A stretch of DNA of 5,069 nt from JAICLK01 sp036489905 (GCA_036489905.1 DASXEX010000005.1:1-5069), one strand, 5' to 3'. Shown: positions 1 to 4,895, counted from the stretch's first letter. Notes: a model not told the origin generated them from the sequence alone. Translations and numbers: made by a program.

Positions 1-79
1 GGTATATACGCCATTGGCGTTCATTCAGCACTAATCGTAAGGTTTGGTATTGTGTTTGTTGTGTGAGTGTTTGTGTCAT
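1..79 (-). CDS. Possible 5' end of a gene running off the left edge
   Basis: An ATG at 79-77 opens a frame that stays open for 26 codons to the window edge. The product begins MTQTLTQQTQ and continues with QTLRLVLNERQWRIY, a polar Thr/Gln-rich start leading into an amphipathic, helix-like segment. I do not recognise the protein. The segment LNERQWRIY is faintly reminiscent of transposase N-termini (LNERQRRL-type), but 26 residues cannot establish that. A TANNNT box (TACTAT, 85-90 on the minus strand) lies 5 nt before the ATG and there is no convincing Shine-Dalgarno site. The start shares an ATGA overlap with the stop of a 36-codon frame upstream. An open frame this short occurs often by chance, so the call rests on the plausible amino-acid composition. 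An antisense hydrophobic frame (1-66, plus) is the main competitor. Confidence 0.35.
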   Translation of the reverse strand, partial: MTQTLTQQTQYQTLRLVLNERQWRIY

Positions 80-95
80 ACCCCATAGTATGACA
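74..95. repeat. Perfect 8-bp inverted repeat (TGTCATAC-N6-GTATGACA)
   Basis: The arms at 74-81 and 88-95 are perfect inverted copies around a 6-base centre. The stem can extend to 71-98 through two G-T pairs and one T-A pair. It covers the start codon of the left-edge minus-strand frame and the TACTAT box before it. A dyad here could be a repressor operator or an RNA hairpin hiding the start codon. No U-rich tract follows on either strand, so it does not look like an intrinsic terminator. Confidence 0.5.
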
Positions 96-186
96 TAGAC
101 TCAGCTAAACTGTTGGAGTTATTAGAGGGGAGCGCCTTAGCTATGCCAAGTCCTGACACTGCCATACTAGATGTTACGCCACCCAT
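76..186 (-). CDS. Doubtful 36-aa ORF, ATGA-coupled to the left-edge gene
   Basis: The frame starts at ATG 186-184 and ends with a TGA at 78-76. The 36-residue product begins MGGVTSSMAV and ends SYYGV. It is rich in Ser, Gly, Ala and Asn, with no Cys, no clear membrane segment and no recognised domain. Its stop overlaps the ATG of the left-edge frame by four bases (ATGA), the usual arrangement of translationally coupled genes; this is the main argument for it. Against it, no good Shine-Dalgarno site or -10 box precedes the ATG, an in-frame TGA lies two codons upstream, and the 3' end sits inside a palindrome (74-95) that could exist for another reason. It could equally be untranslated leader of the left-edge gene. 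Confidence 0.2.
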   Translation of the reverse strand: MGGVTSSMAVSGLGIAKALPSNNSNSLAESMSYYGV

Positions 187-256
187 AGCTCAGACCTATT
201 CAGCTTTCACACAATACTAGGTAACACTGTCTAGTGTAGGTTCGATAGTTATTTGG

Positions 257-400
257 TTACTGCTCTGACAGAGGTTTTTTGATAACTTTGGGGGCTTCGC
301 CGTCTACGTCCAAAATATGTTCACGCCCGTCAGGTGTGCTGTAAGGCACGGTTTCTGATTCGATTGGTTCGGGTTCATCTTGGTTATCACTGTTCGACAT
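257..400 (-). CDS. Small acidic hypothetical protein, 47 aa
   Basis: ATG at 400-398, stop TAA at 259-257. The product begins MSNSDNQDEPEPIESE, continues TVPYSTPDGREHILDVDGE and ends KKPLSEQ. The first half is strongly acidic and probably disordered. The middle (STPDGREHILDVDGEAPKVI) reads like a short beta-forming segment with a DGxE turn. There is no signal peptide, membrane segment or Cys. Codon use is ordinary and the composition looks coding. The start is well supported by an extended -10 box, TGGTATAAT (407-415), whose hexamer ends exactly 6 nt before the ATG. Transcription would then start at the A of the ATG, giving a leaderless mRNA. The 38-aa frame upstream ends only 7 nt before this start, so read-through co-transcription is also possible. 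I do not recognise the family. Confidence 0.6.
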   Translation of the reverse strand: MSNSDNQDEPEPIESETVPYSTPDGREHILDVDGEAPKVIKKPLSEQ

Positions 401-406
401 ACCCTA

Positions 407-415
407 ATTATACCA
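407..415 (-). promoter_or_regulatory. Extended -10 promoter, leaderless start of the 47-aa gene
   Basis: Read on the minus strand this is TGGTATAAT, a full extended -10 (TGnTATAAT). The hexamer is followed by TAGGGT and then the ATG, so the expected start point (+1) is the A of the ATG. The -35 is weak: TTGCTG with a 15-nt spacer, or TATTGC with 17 nt. That fits an extended -10 promoter. The TAA stop of the upstream 38-aa frame lies inside the TATAAT hexamer. Confidence 0.65.
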
Positions 416-524
416 AAAAACTTTTGTCAGCAATACGGGTGGACGGTGTTAGTGTACCTACTAAGGAGCGCAGACCTGCCAGCCGTTCCTTGAAGTCTTG
501 GTAGCCAAGCAAGGCTTCGTACAT
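408..524 (-). CDS. Small hypothetical protein, 38 aa
   Basis: ATG at 524-522, stop TAA at 410-408. The product begins MYEALLGYQDFKERLAGL, continues RSLVGTLTPSTR and ends KSFLV. Residues 1-24 would make an amphipathic helix with regular Leu spacing; the tail is Ser/Thr-rich. There is no Shine-Dalgarno site; a TATTTT box ends 7 nt before the ATG, giving a possible leaderless start. The frame stays open upstream past 602 into the 3' end of the MFS gene, in a different frame from it, with no earlier ATG, GTG or TTG in 525-604. The fragment could therefore be the C-terminal remnant of a longer, broken gene rather than a complete small one. The codons for VEPILLQ just before the ATG also look coding, which favours that reading. 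No family recognised. Confidence 0.42.
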   Translation of the reverse strand: MYEALLGYQDFKERLAGLRSLVGTLTPSTRIADKSFLV

Positions 525-540
525 CTGTAGTAAAATAGGT

Positions 541-564
541 TCGACAGCAGTATCACTCTGTCGA
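541..564 (-). terminator. Hairpin after the MFS gene, possible terminator
   Basis: TCGACAG (541-547) pairs with CTGTCGA (558-564) in a perfect 7-bp stem, and AGT/ACT inside can extend it past a bulge. On the minus strand it lies about 38 nt after the MFS stop and is followed by AACCTATTTTACT, a weak U-rich tract. The position suits a terminator of the exporter gene. The U tract is poor, so termination may be partial. The same TATTTT could act as the -10 box for the 38-aa frame. Confidence 0.4.
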
Positions 565-601
565 CCACGAAAATTGAAAGAACAGCTGATGATCGTTTTT
601 A

Positions 602-1978
602 TTACGAATGTGTGTTGCTCGCTGCCTCTGAATGCTGCTGGCCGCCGTTACGGACGAGTGCGAAAGATATGACGCCTGCGGCTAGCACGAGTATGGTGCA
701 GAGGATCGCGCTAAATTTATAGGTTGCATTGCTGCCCAAAATGCCAAGCAGGGCGATGACTATCAGGCCGGCGGCGCGGGCAACCGCGTTGTTTACGCCC
801 GAGGCAATGCCGGAATCTTCGGGACGAACCGCGTCCATCACGGCGTTCGTAAGCGGCGCGACCGTCAGGCTTAATCCAAGTCCAAATAAAGTTACGCCGG
901 GAAAAATTGCGCTCGCGTAACTTTGCCCGCTGTGCAAACGTATTAGCGTGGCGATGCCCGCACCCATCACCAAAGGCCCAGTGGTCATAAACAATCGCGG
1001 TCCGTATTTGCCGGCCAGCGTACCCATCCTGCCGGACAGAACTAGCATCAAAACGGTGACCGGAAATAAACTCAAACCAGCTTGCAGGCTGGAATAACCA
1101 AGCGCGGTTTGCAAATAAATCACGAGTGCGAAAAAGAAGCCGCTCAAAGCTCCGTACATGGCAAAGGTTGTGATATTCGCGCCGCTGAAATTACCCGAGC
1201 GAAACAGCCCGAGCGGCACCATCGGATCACGCCGCCGCGACTCGACGTAGAGAAAAATGCCGAAGAGGATCACTCCAATTATGAGCGAGCCGACATAGGG
1301 TGCTGTCCAATGCTTCGCCGGCCCTTCGATCAATCCAAACGTCATACCGGCGAGCGCTAGTGCGGTCAGCGCTGCTCCCCAAATGTCCAAGTGGCGCTTC
1401 CATGTGTCCTTGCTTTCTTGTATGCAAGTATGCGCGAATGCGGCGCAGAGCACGACGAGCGGTACGTTGATGAAAAATATCCAGCGCCACGACGCGATGT
1501 CGATCAGATAGCCGCCAAGCAGCGGTCCGGCCGCGGCGGCAATACTCGACCACGCTGCCCAGCGCCCGATTGCTGTGCTCCGCGAGGCTGCCGGAAAGTT
1601 CGTATTGATAATCGCGAGCCCGCCGGGCACGAGCAGCGCCCCGAAAATGCCTTGCACGACCCGCGCTGCAATGAGCAGCGCCACATTCGGCGCAATTCCG
1701 CATAATAAAGAAGCGGCTCCAAAGCCGATCAGTCCGACCAAGTACGTTCGCTTGCGGCCGAAAATATCGCCCAACGACCCGCCCAGCAAAATCAGCGCCG
1801 ACAGCGTCAACATATAGCCGTCGACAATCCATTGCAAATCCGCGAAGCTCGCATTCAAATGCCGCGCAATATTCGGCAGCGCAAGGTTCACGACCGAGCC
1901 GTCCAGAATCACAATCCCACTGCCGATAATCGTCGCCAGCAAAACAAACAATTGCCGCCGCGTCATGTGCTCACTCAT
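602..1978 (-). CDS. MFS multidrug exporter, DHA2 (EmrB/QacA) type
   Basis: A 458-residue inner-membrane proton-coupled exporter of the drug:H+ antiporter-2 family, which typically has 14 membrane helices; members expel cationic dyes, antiseptics, antibiotics or other amphipathic compounds. Visible motifs, in order: helix 1 LDGSVVNLALPNI (25-37), whose Asp26 matches the conserved acidic residue of the family; motif A GSLGDIFGRKR (67-77) in the helix 2-3 loop; motif B around RVVQGIFGALLVPGG (106-120); antiporter motif C around GPLLGGYLID (151-160); and WRWIFFINVP (164-173). Hydrophobic segments continue to about residue 443, followed by a polar tail. At 458 residues it is slightly short for the family but looks intact. 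The ATG at 1978 is preferred because a TATGAT box ends 6 nt upstream; a second Met lies at residue 5. No adjacent regulator or membrane-fusion partner is visible, so the substrate is unknown. Confidence 0.93.
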   Translation of the reverse strand: MSEHMTRRQLFVLLATIIGSGIVILDGSVVNLALPNIARHLNASFADLQWIVDGYMLTLSALILLGGSLGDIFGRKRTYLVGLIGFGAASLLCGIAPNVALLIAARVVQGIFGALLVPGGLAIINTNFPAASRSTAIGRWAAWSSIAAAAGPLLGGYLIDIASWRWIFFINVPLVVLCAAFAHTCIQESKDTWKRHLDIWGAALTALALAGMTFGLIEGPAKHWTAPYVGSLIIGVILFGIFLYVESRRRDPMVPLGLFRSGNFSGANITTFAMYGALSGFFFALVIYLQTALGYSSLQAGLSLFPVTVLMLVLSGRMGTLAGKYGPRLFMTTGPLVMGAGIATLIRLHSGQSYASAIFPGVTLFGLGLSLTVAPLTNAVMDAVRPEDSGIASGVNNAVARAAGLIVIALLGILGSNATYKFSAILCTILVLAAGVISFALVRNGGQQHSEAASNTHS

Positions 1979-1984
1979 CCATCA

Positions 1985-1990
1985 ATCATA
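1985..1990 (-). promoter_or_regulatory. -10 box of the MFS gene, leaderless start
   Basis: TATGAT on the minus strand is followed by six bases (TGATGG) and then the ATG of the exporter, placing the expected +1 on the start codon. No Shine-Dalgarno-like purine run precedes the ATG. I see no good -35 at 16-18 nt. The site lies back-to-back with the plus-strand promoter at 2013-2041. Confidence 0.5.
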
Positions 1991-2012
1991 CAGTATTCGA
2001 CGGCAATCTAAG

Positions 2013-2041
2013 TTGGCATCAGAGGTAATCTGCGCTATAAT
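2013..2041 (+). promoter_or_regulatory. Near-consensus promoter for the structured RNA / tRNA-Pro
   Basis: TTGGCA (2013-2018), a 17-nt spacer and TATAAT (2036-2041) make the best sigma-70-type promoter in the window. The expected start is near 2048. No protein gene begins at a suitable distance. The transcript would run through the hairpin-rich stretch 2048-2231 into the tRNA, so this is probably a promoter for stable RNA. Confidence 0.75.
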
Positions 2042-2093
2042 CAGCTTTGCTCAACTAGGCTTGAAATGCCGCAAAGGGAAAAGAGCAGCTAAG

Positions 2094-2111
2094 CAAAACC
2101 GCAGGGTTTTG
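2094..2111. repeat. 7-bp hairpin CAAAACC-GCAG-GGTTTTG
   Basis: Perfect inverted repeat with a 4-base loop, first of the hairpin series upstream of tRNA-Pro. It abuts the next stem (2112-2162) without a gap, so the two could stack coaxially in RNA. Confidence 0.7.
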
Positions 2112-2162
2112 TCACGAAATCGCAATCCAAGGAGCCGAAGGCGACTGAATGCGATTTCGTGA
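2112..2162. repeat. Perfect 13-bp inverted repeat with 25-nt centre
   Basis: Arms TCACGAAATCGCA (2112-2124) and TGCGATTTCGTGA (2150-2162) match without a mismatch. Two further pairs (2126-2127 with 2147-2148) continue the stem after a mismatch. The centre contains the small hairpin GCCGAAGGC (2134-2142). This is the longest perfect dyad I found in the window. Confidence 0.8.
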
Positions 2163-2187
2163 GGAGAAGCGAGCGCTAGGCCGAAGC

Positions 2188-2205
2188 TTTTGCCGTCAGG
2201 CAAAA
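2188..2205. repeat. 7-bp hairpin TTTTGCC-GTCA-GGCAAAA
   Basis: Perfect stem with a 4-base loop, enclosed by the CGAAGC/GCTTCG pairing (2182-2187 with 2222-2227). The enclosing stem ends 4 nt before the tRNA. Confidence 0.7.
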
Positions 2206-2231
2206 CGAGGTAAGCGCGTAGGCTTCGACGA

Positions 2232-2308
2232 CGGGGTGTGGCGCAGTTGGCTAGCGCGCGGCGTTCGGGACGCCGAGGTCGGAGGTTCAAGTCCTCTCAC
2301 CCCGACCA
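2232..2308 (+). tRNA. tRNA-Pro, anticodon CGG
   Basis: All four arms fold without mismatches. The acceptor CGGGGTG (2232-2238) pairs with CACCCCG (2298-2304). The D stem is GCGC/GCGC around AGTTGGCTA. The anticodon stem CGGCG/CGCCG encloses loop TTCGGGA, with anticodon CGG at 2266-2268 reading CCG (proline). The T stem GGAGG/CCTCT (one G-T pair) encloses TTCAAGT. The discriminator is A2305 and the CCA end (2306-2308) is encoded. C1-G72 is typical of bacterial tRNA-Pro. Total length is 77 nt with a five-base variable region. Transcription probably starts at the promoter at 2013-2041, and the long structured leader would be removed by RNase P. No strong terminator follows. Confidence 0.97.
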
Positions 2309-2371
2309 GATGAAAATGGCTGAGTTTCGGGTCGATTTTTACTATTTTGGCCTGAGCTCAAGAATTCGTAG

Positions 2372-2377
2372 TAGAAT
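2372..2377 (+). promoter_or_regulatory. -10 box of the kinase gene, leaderless start
   Basis: TAGAAT is followed by exactly six bases (GAAGTT) and then the ATG at 2384. A weak -35, TTGGCC (2347-2352), lies 19 nt upstream of the hexamer. The only Shine-Dalgarno-like bases, GAAG, sit too close to the ATG to be useful, so a leaderless transcript is the simpler reading. Read-through from the tRNA is also possible. Confidence 0.5.
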
Positions 2378-2383
2378 GAAGTT

Positions 2384-3010
2384 ATGATCGCGCTTTTGGT
2401 AGTTGCCCTTGTGCTGGCCGGTGTAGGGGTTTTGTTATGGCTTGGTGAGCAATTGCGCCGGCGGCACTATCATCCGGAAATTGTGCGCAAGTTCGTGCAT
2501 ATTTCGGTGGCGACCTTTGCGGCTACGTGGCCGTTTTTTATAAGCTGGACACATATCGAGTTACTGAGTTTGCTGTTGTTTCTTGGCGTACTCGCATCGC
2601 GTCGCTACGGGTACTTTCGGGCTGTCCGCGACGTCAAGCGGCATGGGTGGGGTGAGTTATTTTTTGCGATGAGCATTGGTTTTACGGCCTTGCTTGCCTT
2701 GGACAAGTGGGTATTTGTCGCGGCGATGCTGAGCCTCGGCGTGGCCGATGGTTTGGCGGCTGTGGTGGGCACGTTGTTCGGCGAAAACCACCGCTACAAA
2801 GTGTTCGGCCACACCAAAAGCCGCGCCGGCACCACTGCCTTCTGGGTCGCTATGATACTAATCGTCTGGTTCTGTGGCGTCATGCGTGGGCCGCGCGACG
2901 GCTGGACGACGCTTATCTGGTTGCCGCCGCTGGTGACATTCTGCGAAAACATCGGCGTTGCCGGCCTTGACAATATACTCGTGCCAATCCTGGTGGCGAT
3001 TGCGTTGTAG
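2384..3010 (+). CDS. Dolichol/phytol kinase-like membrane protein (SEC59/VTE5 family)
   Basis: A 208-residue, strongly hydrophobic protein resembling the CTP-dependent polyprenol kinases (dolichol kinase SEC59, phytol kinase VTE5, farnesol kinase), which phosphorylate an isoprenoid alcohol in the membrane. Characteristic features, in order: an N-terminal helix (1-20); RKFVHI (35-40), the conserved Arg-Lys-x-x-His signature; GWGE (88-91); SLGVADGLAAVVGTLFG (117-133), with Asp122 and glycines expected to contact the nucleotide; HTKSRAGT (143-150), the conserved Lys-Ser..Gly element; and ENIGVAGLDNILVP (188-201), the C-terminal GxDNxxVP motif. About six to seven membrane segments are visible and the length suits short bacterial members. 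The real substrate is unknown; undecaprenol, geranylgeraniol or phytol-like alcohols are possible. The start is set by the TAGAAT box 6 nt upstream. It ends 10 nt from the convergent ATPase gene. Confidence 0.85.
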   Translation: MIALLVVALVLAGVGVLLWLGEQLRRRHYHPEIVRKFVHISVATFAATWPFFISWTHIELLSLLLFLGVLASRRYGYFRAVRDVKRHGWGELFFAMSIGFTALLALDKWVFVAAMLSLGVADGLAAVVGTLFGENHRYKVFGHTKSRAGTTAFWVAMILIVWFCGVMRGPRDGWTTLIWLPPLVTFCENIGVAGLDNILVPILVAIAL

Positions 3011-3020
3011 CTTTCGCTTT

Positions 3021-4871
3021 TTATGTTTCCGCGCGGTGCCAGGAGGCGTGGGCGCGGAGGGCGTTGAAGATGACAATAACGTCGACAAGTTCCTGGATAA
3101 TGGCGCCGGCGAGCGGCGGGAAGTGGCCGGTGGCGAAAATGAACATCAAGATGACGCTCAGGGCAATGCCGCCGAGGATGCTCTGGCGCGCAACCATGAA
3201 GGTGCGTCTGGCGATTTCTACGGCCCGGACAACGCGCGACAAATCGTCGAGCATAATCACCATGTCGGCCGATTCGCTGGCAGCGGTCGAACCTTTGGCG
3301 CCGAGCGCAATGCCGACATCGGCAGCCGTAAGCACCGGCGCGTCATTGACGCCGTCGCCGACGAACACAACCGGTCGCTGCGTAACTTCCTCGAGCACGT
3401 GCAGCTTGTCGCCAGGCAGCATGTCGGCGTGGACGTGCTTGATTCCGAGTGTCCGAGCGACTGCCTGCGCGCTGGCCGCGTTGTCGCCTGTAATCATTAG
3501 CGTGTCGAGGCTAAAGCGACGCTGCAGCGTCTTGATGGTCGTCTTGCTCTCGTCGCGAATTGTGTCCTTGAACGTGATAATTCCCGCCAGTTTGCCATCG
3601 ATGGCGACGTAGGTGGCGGTCGCTCCGGCTGCTTTGCCAAGCTTGGCCAGCAGCTCCACGCGGTTGGACTGCAGAAAATCCAGCCGACCGACCAGAACGT
3701 CTCGGCCGCGCACGCTTGCCCTCAAACCTTGGCCGGCGACTTCCTTGACCTGCTTTGCTTTTGGAACGCTCGCCTTATTCCGTTTGGCTTCAGTCACAAT
3801 GGCGTGCGCGAGCACATGGTTTGAACTTTGCTCGAGAGCTGCCGCCAGCGCCAGCAGCTCGGGCGTTTTGTATGAGCCGAAAGTCGTAACTTTGTCCACA
3901 CTTAAGCTTCCCAGCGTCAGCGTGCCGGTTTTATCAAACGCGACGGTCCGAGCCTGGGCCAATTGCTCAAGCGCGCCGCCGGTTTTGACGATAATACCGT
4001 GCTTGCTGGCGCGAGACATGCCGGAAATGATGGCGATCGGTGCCGCCAAAAGCAGCGGGCATGGTGTCGCCACGACAATGACTTCCAAAAACCGAATGGC
4101 GTGATGGCCGAAATACCACGCCGCCAGCGCAATAGAATACGACGCGAAGGTAAACGGTACGCTGTAGCGGTCGGCCAGCCGCACGACCGGCGCTTGGGCA
4201 TTCTGCGCGGCGCGCACGAGTTTGATGATTTGTTCGTACTGACTGTCTTTGGCGGCGCGGATACACTTGGCGGTAACGGCGCCGTCGATATTCACCGCGC
4301 CGCTGAGCAGCTGGTCACCGGTTTTTTTGGCTTGCGGCAAACTTTCGCCCGTCAAGCTCGACTCGTCAAAATTCGCGGTGCCCTCGGTGATGGCCGCGTC
4401 CGCCGGCACAACTTCGCCGGGTTTGACGATGATAAGGTCGCCGACGCGAATGTCACTTACTTGCACCTCAAGTGTTTTGCCTTTGCGGATTATCGTGGTC
4501 TGGCTTGGCACGCGCGAGAGCAGCGCGTCGAGTTCGCTGTGTGCTCGCCGTTCGGCGTAATCTTCCAGTGCTTCGCCGCCGGTGAACATCACTACGATTA
4601 CAATCGCCGCCCAATATTGCCGCAAAATAACAGAGGTTACAATGGCCGTCACGGCTAAAATGTCAATGCCGTATCGGCCCGTGCGCAAATCCTGCCACAT
4701 CTCCGTCACAATCGGCAAAACCGCGAATATAGAAATGACGCCAAGCACCCAATGCGCCGCCACATGCTGCTCACTCAGCTCGAAAACGAGCCCGGCCACG
4801 ATAGCCACAATGGCCACGCCGAACAATTTGTACTCAGCCAAAAAACGCAAGCAGCGGCACAGAGCATGCAT
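3021..4871 (-). CDS. Heavy-metal-transporting P1B-type ATPase with a TPC motif
   Basis: A 616-residue metal-ion pump of the inner membrane that couples ATP hydrolysis to cation export. Two extra N-terminal helices (about 14-32 and 40-59) precede the core, giving eight membrane segments. The N-terminus lacks a heavy-metal-associated domain and has only a Cys-x-Cys (5-7). Core motifs: actuator TGES (174-177); membrane metal site TPCP (269-272) instead of the CPC of copper and zinc pumps; phosphorylation site DKTGT (Asp313); MITGDN (459-464); GDGVNDAP (505-512). The usual His-Pro of the nucleotide domain is His-Val (352-353), and the MLPEDK element is MLPGDK (484-489). The last helix carries QELVD (593-597), whose acidic residues could bind metal. 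The TPC motif matches a poorly characterised P1B subgroup, so the metal is not assigned. GAAAGGTG, 5 nt before the ATG, fixes the start. Confidence 0.93.
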   Translation of the reverse strand: MHALCRCLRFLAEYKLFGVAIVAIVAGLVFELSEQHVAAHWVLGVISIFAVLPIVTEMWQDLRTGRYGIDILAVTAIVTSVILRQYWAAIVIVVMFTGGEALEDYAERRAHSELDALLSRVPSQTTIIRKGKTLEVQVSDIRVGDLIIVKPGEVVPADAAITEGTANFDESSLTGESLPQAKKTGDQLLSGAVNIDGAVTAKCIRAAKDSQYEQIIKLVRAAQNAQAPVVRLADRYSVPFTFASYSIALAAWYFGHHAIRFLEVIVVATPCPLLLAAPIAIISGMSRASKHGIIVKTGGALEQLAQARTVAFDKTGTLTLGSLSVDKVTTFGSYKTPELLALAAALEQSSNHVLAHAIVTEAKRNKASVPKAKQVKEVAGQGLRASVRGRDVLVGRLDFLQSNRVELLAKLGKAAGATATYVAIDGKLAGIITFKDTIRDESKTTIKTLQRRFSLDTLMITGDNAASAQAVARTLGIKHVHADMLPGDKLHVLEEVTQRPVVFVGDGVNDAPVLTAADVGIALGAKGSTAASESADMVIMLDDLSRVVRAVEIARRTFMVARQSILGGIALSVILMFIFATGHFPPLAGAIIQELVDVIVIFNALRAHASWHRAET

Positions 4872-4876
4872 AAAAA

Positions 4877-4884
4877 CACCTTTC
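4877..4884 (-). promoter_or_regulatory. Ribosome binding site of the ATPase gene
   Basis: GAAAGGTG on the minus strand, 5 nt (all T) before the ATG. It supports the start at 4871 over the out-of-frame ATG 4 nt further in. With the exporter and kinase starts lacking such a site, it marks the ATPase as a conventional leadered mRNA. Confidence 0.6.
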
Positions 4885-4895
4885 TTTTAGTTTTA

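Larger units (their letters stand above)
2048..2231 (+). ncRNA. Structured non-coding leader or candidate small RNA upstream of tRNA-Pro
   Basis: This stretch between a strong promoter and the tRNA has no credible gene but contains nested, mostly perfect inverted repeats. CAAAACC/GGTTTTG (2094-2111) is a 7-bp stem with a GCAG loop. It is followed directly by a perfect 13-bp stem, 2112-2124 with 2150-2162, whose loop holds a smaller GCC-GAA-GGC hairpin. TTTTGCC/GGCAAAA (2188-2205) is a 7-bp stem with a GTCA loop, and CGAAGC/GCTTCG (2182-2187 with 2222-2227) encloses it. I cannot match it to tmRNA, RNase P RNA, SRP RNA or 6S RNA by their conserved cores. It may be a stable small RNA, a long tRNA precursor leader removed by RNase P, or a non-coding palindromic mini-element inserted upstream of the tRNA. 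Confidence 0.4.

Noticed and set aside
1..66. Hydrophobic plus-strand frame open from the left edge, possible C-terminus of a membrane protein
   Set aside because: Only 21 codons, antisense to the left-edge minus frame that has a start and -10-like box; kept only as an alternative.
143..220. 25-codon plus-strand frame preceded by AGAGGGGAG
   Set aside because: The purine run is 10 nt from the ATG, no promoter is convincing and the frame lies antisense to the 36-codon frame; too short to support.
1227..1832. 201-codon minus-strand frame inside the exporter
   Set aside because: It is the same strand in another frame, with Arg/Ala-rich, domain-free residues, while the overlapping frame shows clear MFS motifs.
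1965..2162. 65-codon plus-strand frame
   Set aside because: It starts inside the exporter's 5' end on the opposite strand, crosses the promoter and ends in the 13-bp repeat; the basic composition looks like non-coding sequence.
2219..2224. TAGGCT as a private -10 box of the tRNA
   Set aside because: The distance to the tRNA is right, but no -35 matches at 16-19 nt, and a far better promoter lies at 2013-2041.
2051..2290. 79-codon minus-strand frame across the structured region
   Set aside because: It runs antisense through most of tRNA-Pro and all hairpins; its Arg/Leu-rich residues look like translated palindromes.
2309..2345. Terminator after tRNA-Pro
   Set aside because: AAAAT/ATTTT can pair loosely and T runs follow, but the stem has no GC core.
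3011..3020. Bidirectional terminator between the convergent kinase and ATPase genes
   Set aside because: The 10-nt gap offers only a 3-bp AGC/GCT stem with a short T run; too weak to call.
3064..4658. Long plus-strand frames opposite the ATPase
   Set aside because: They are antisense shadows of a gene with full P-type ATPase motifs; no start signals or domains support them.
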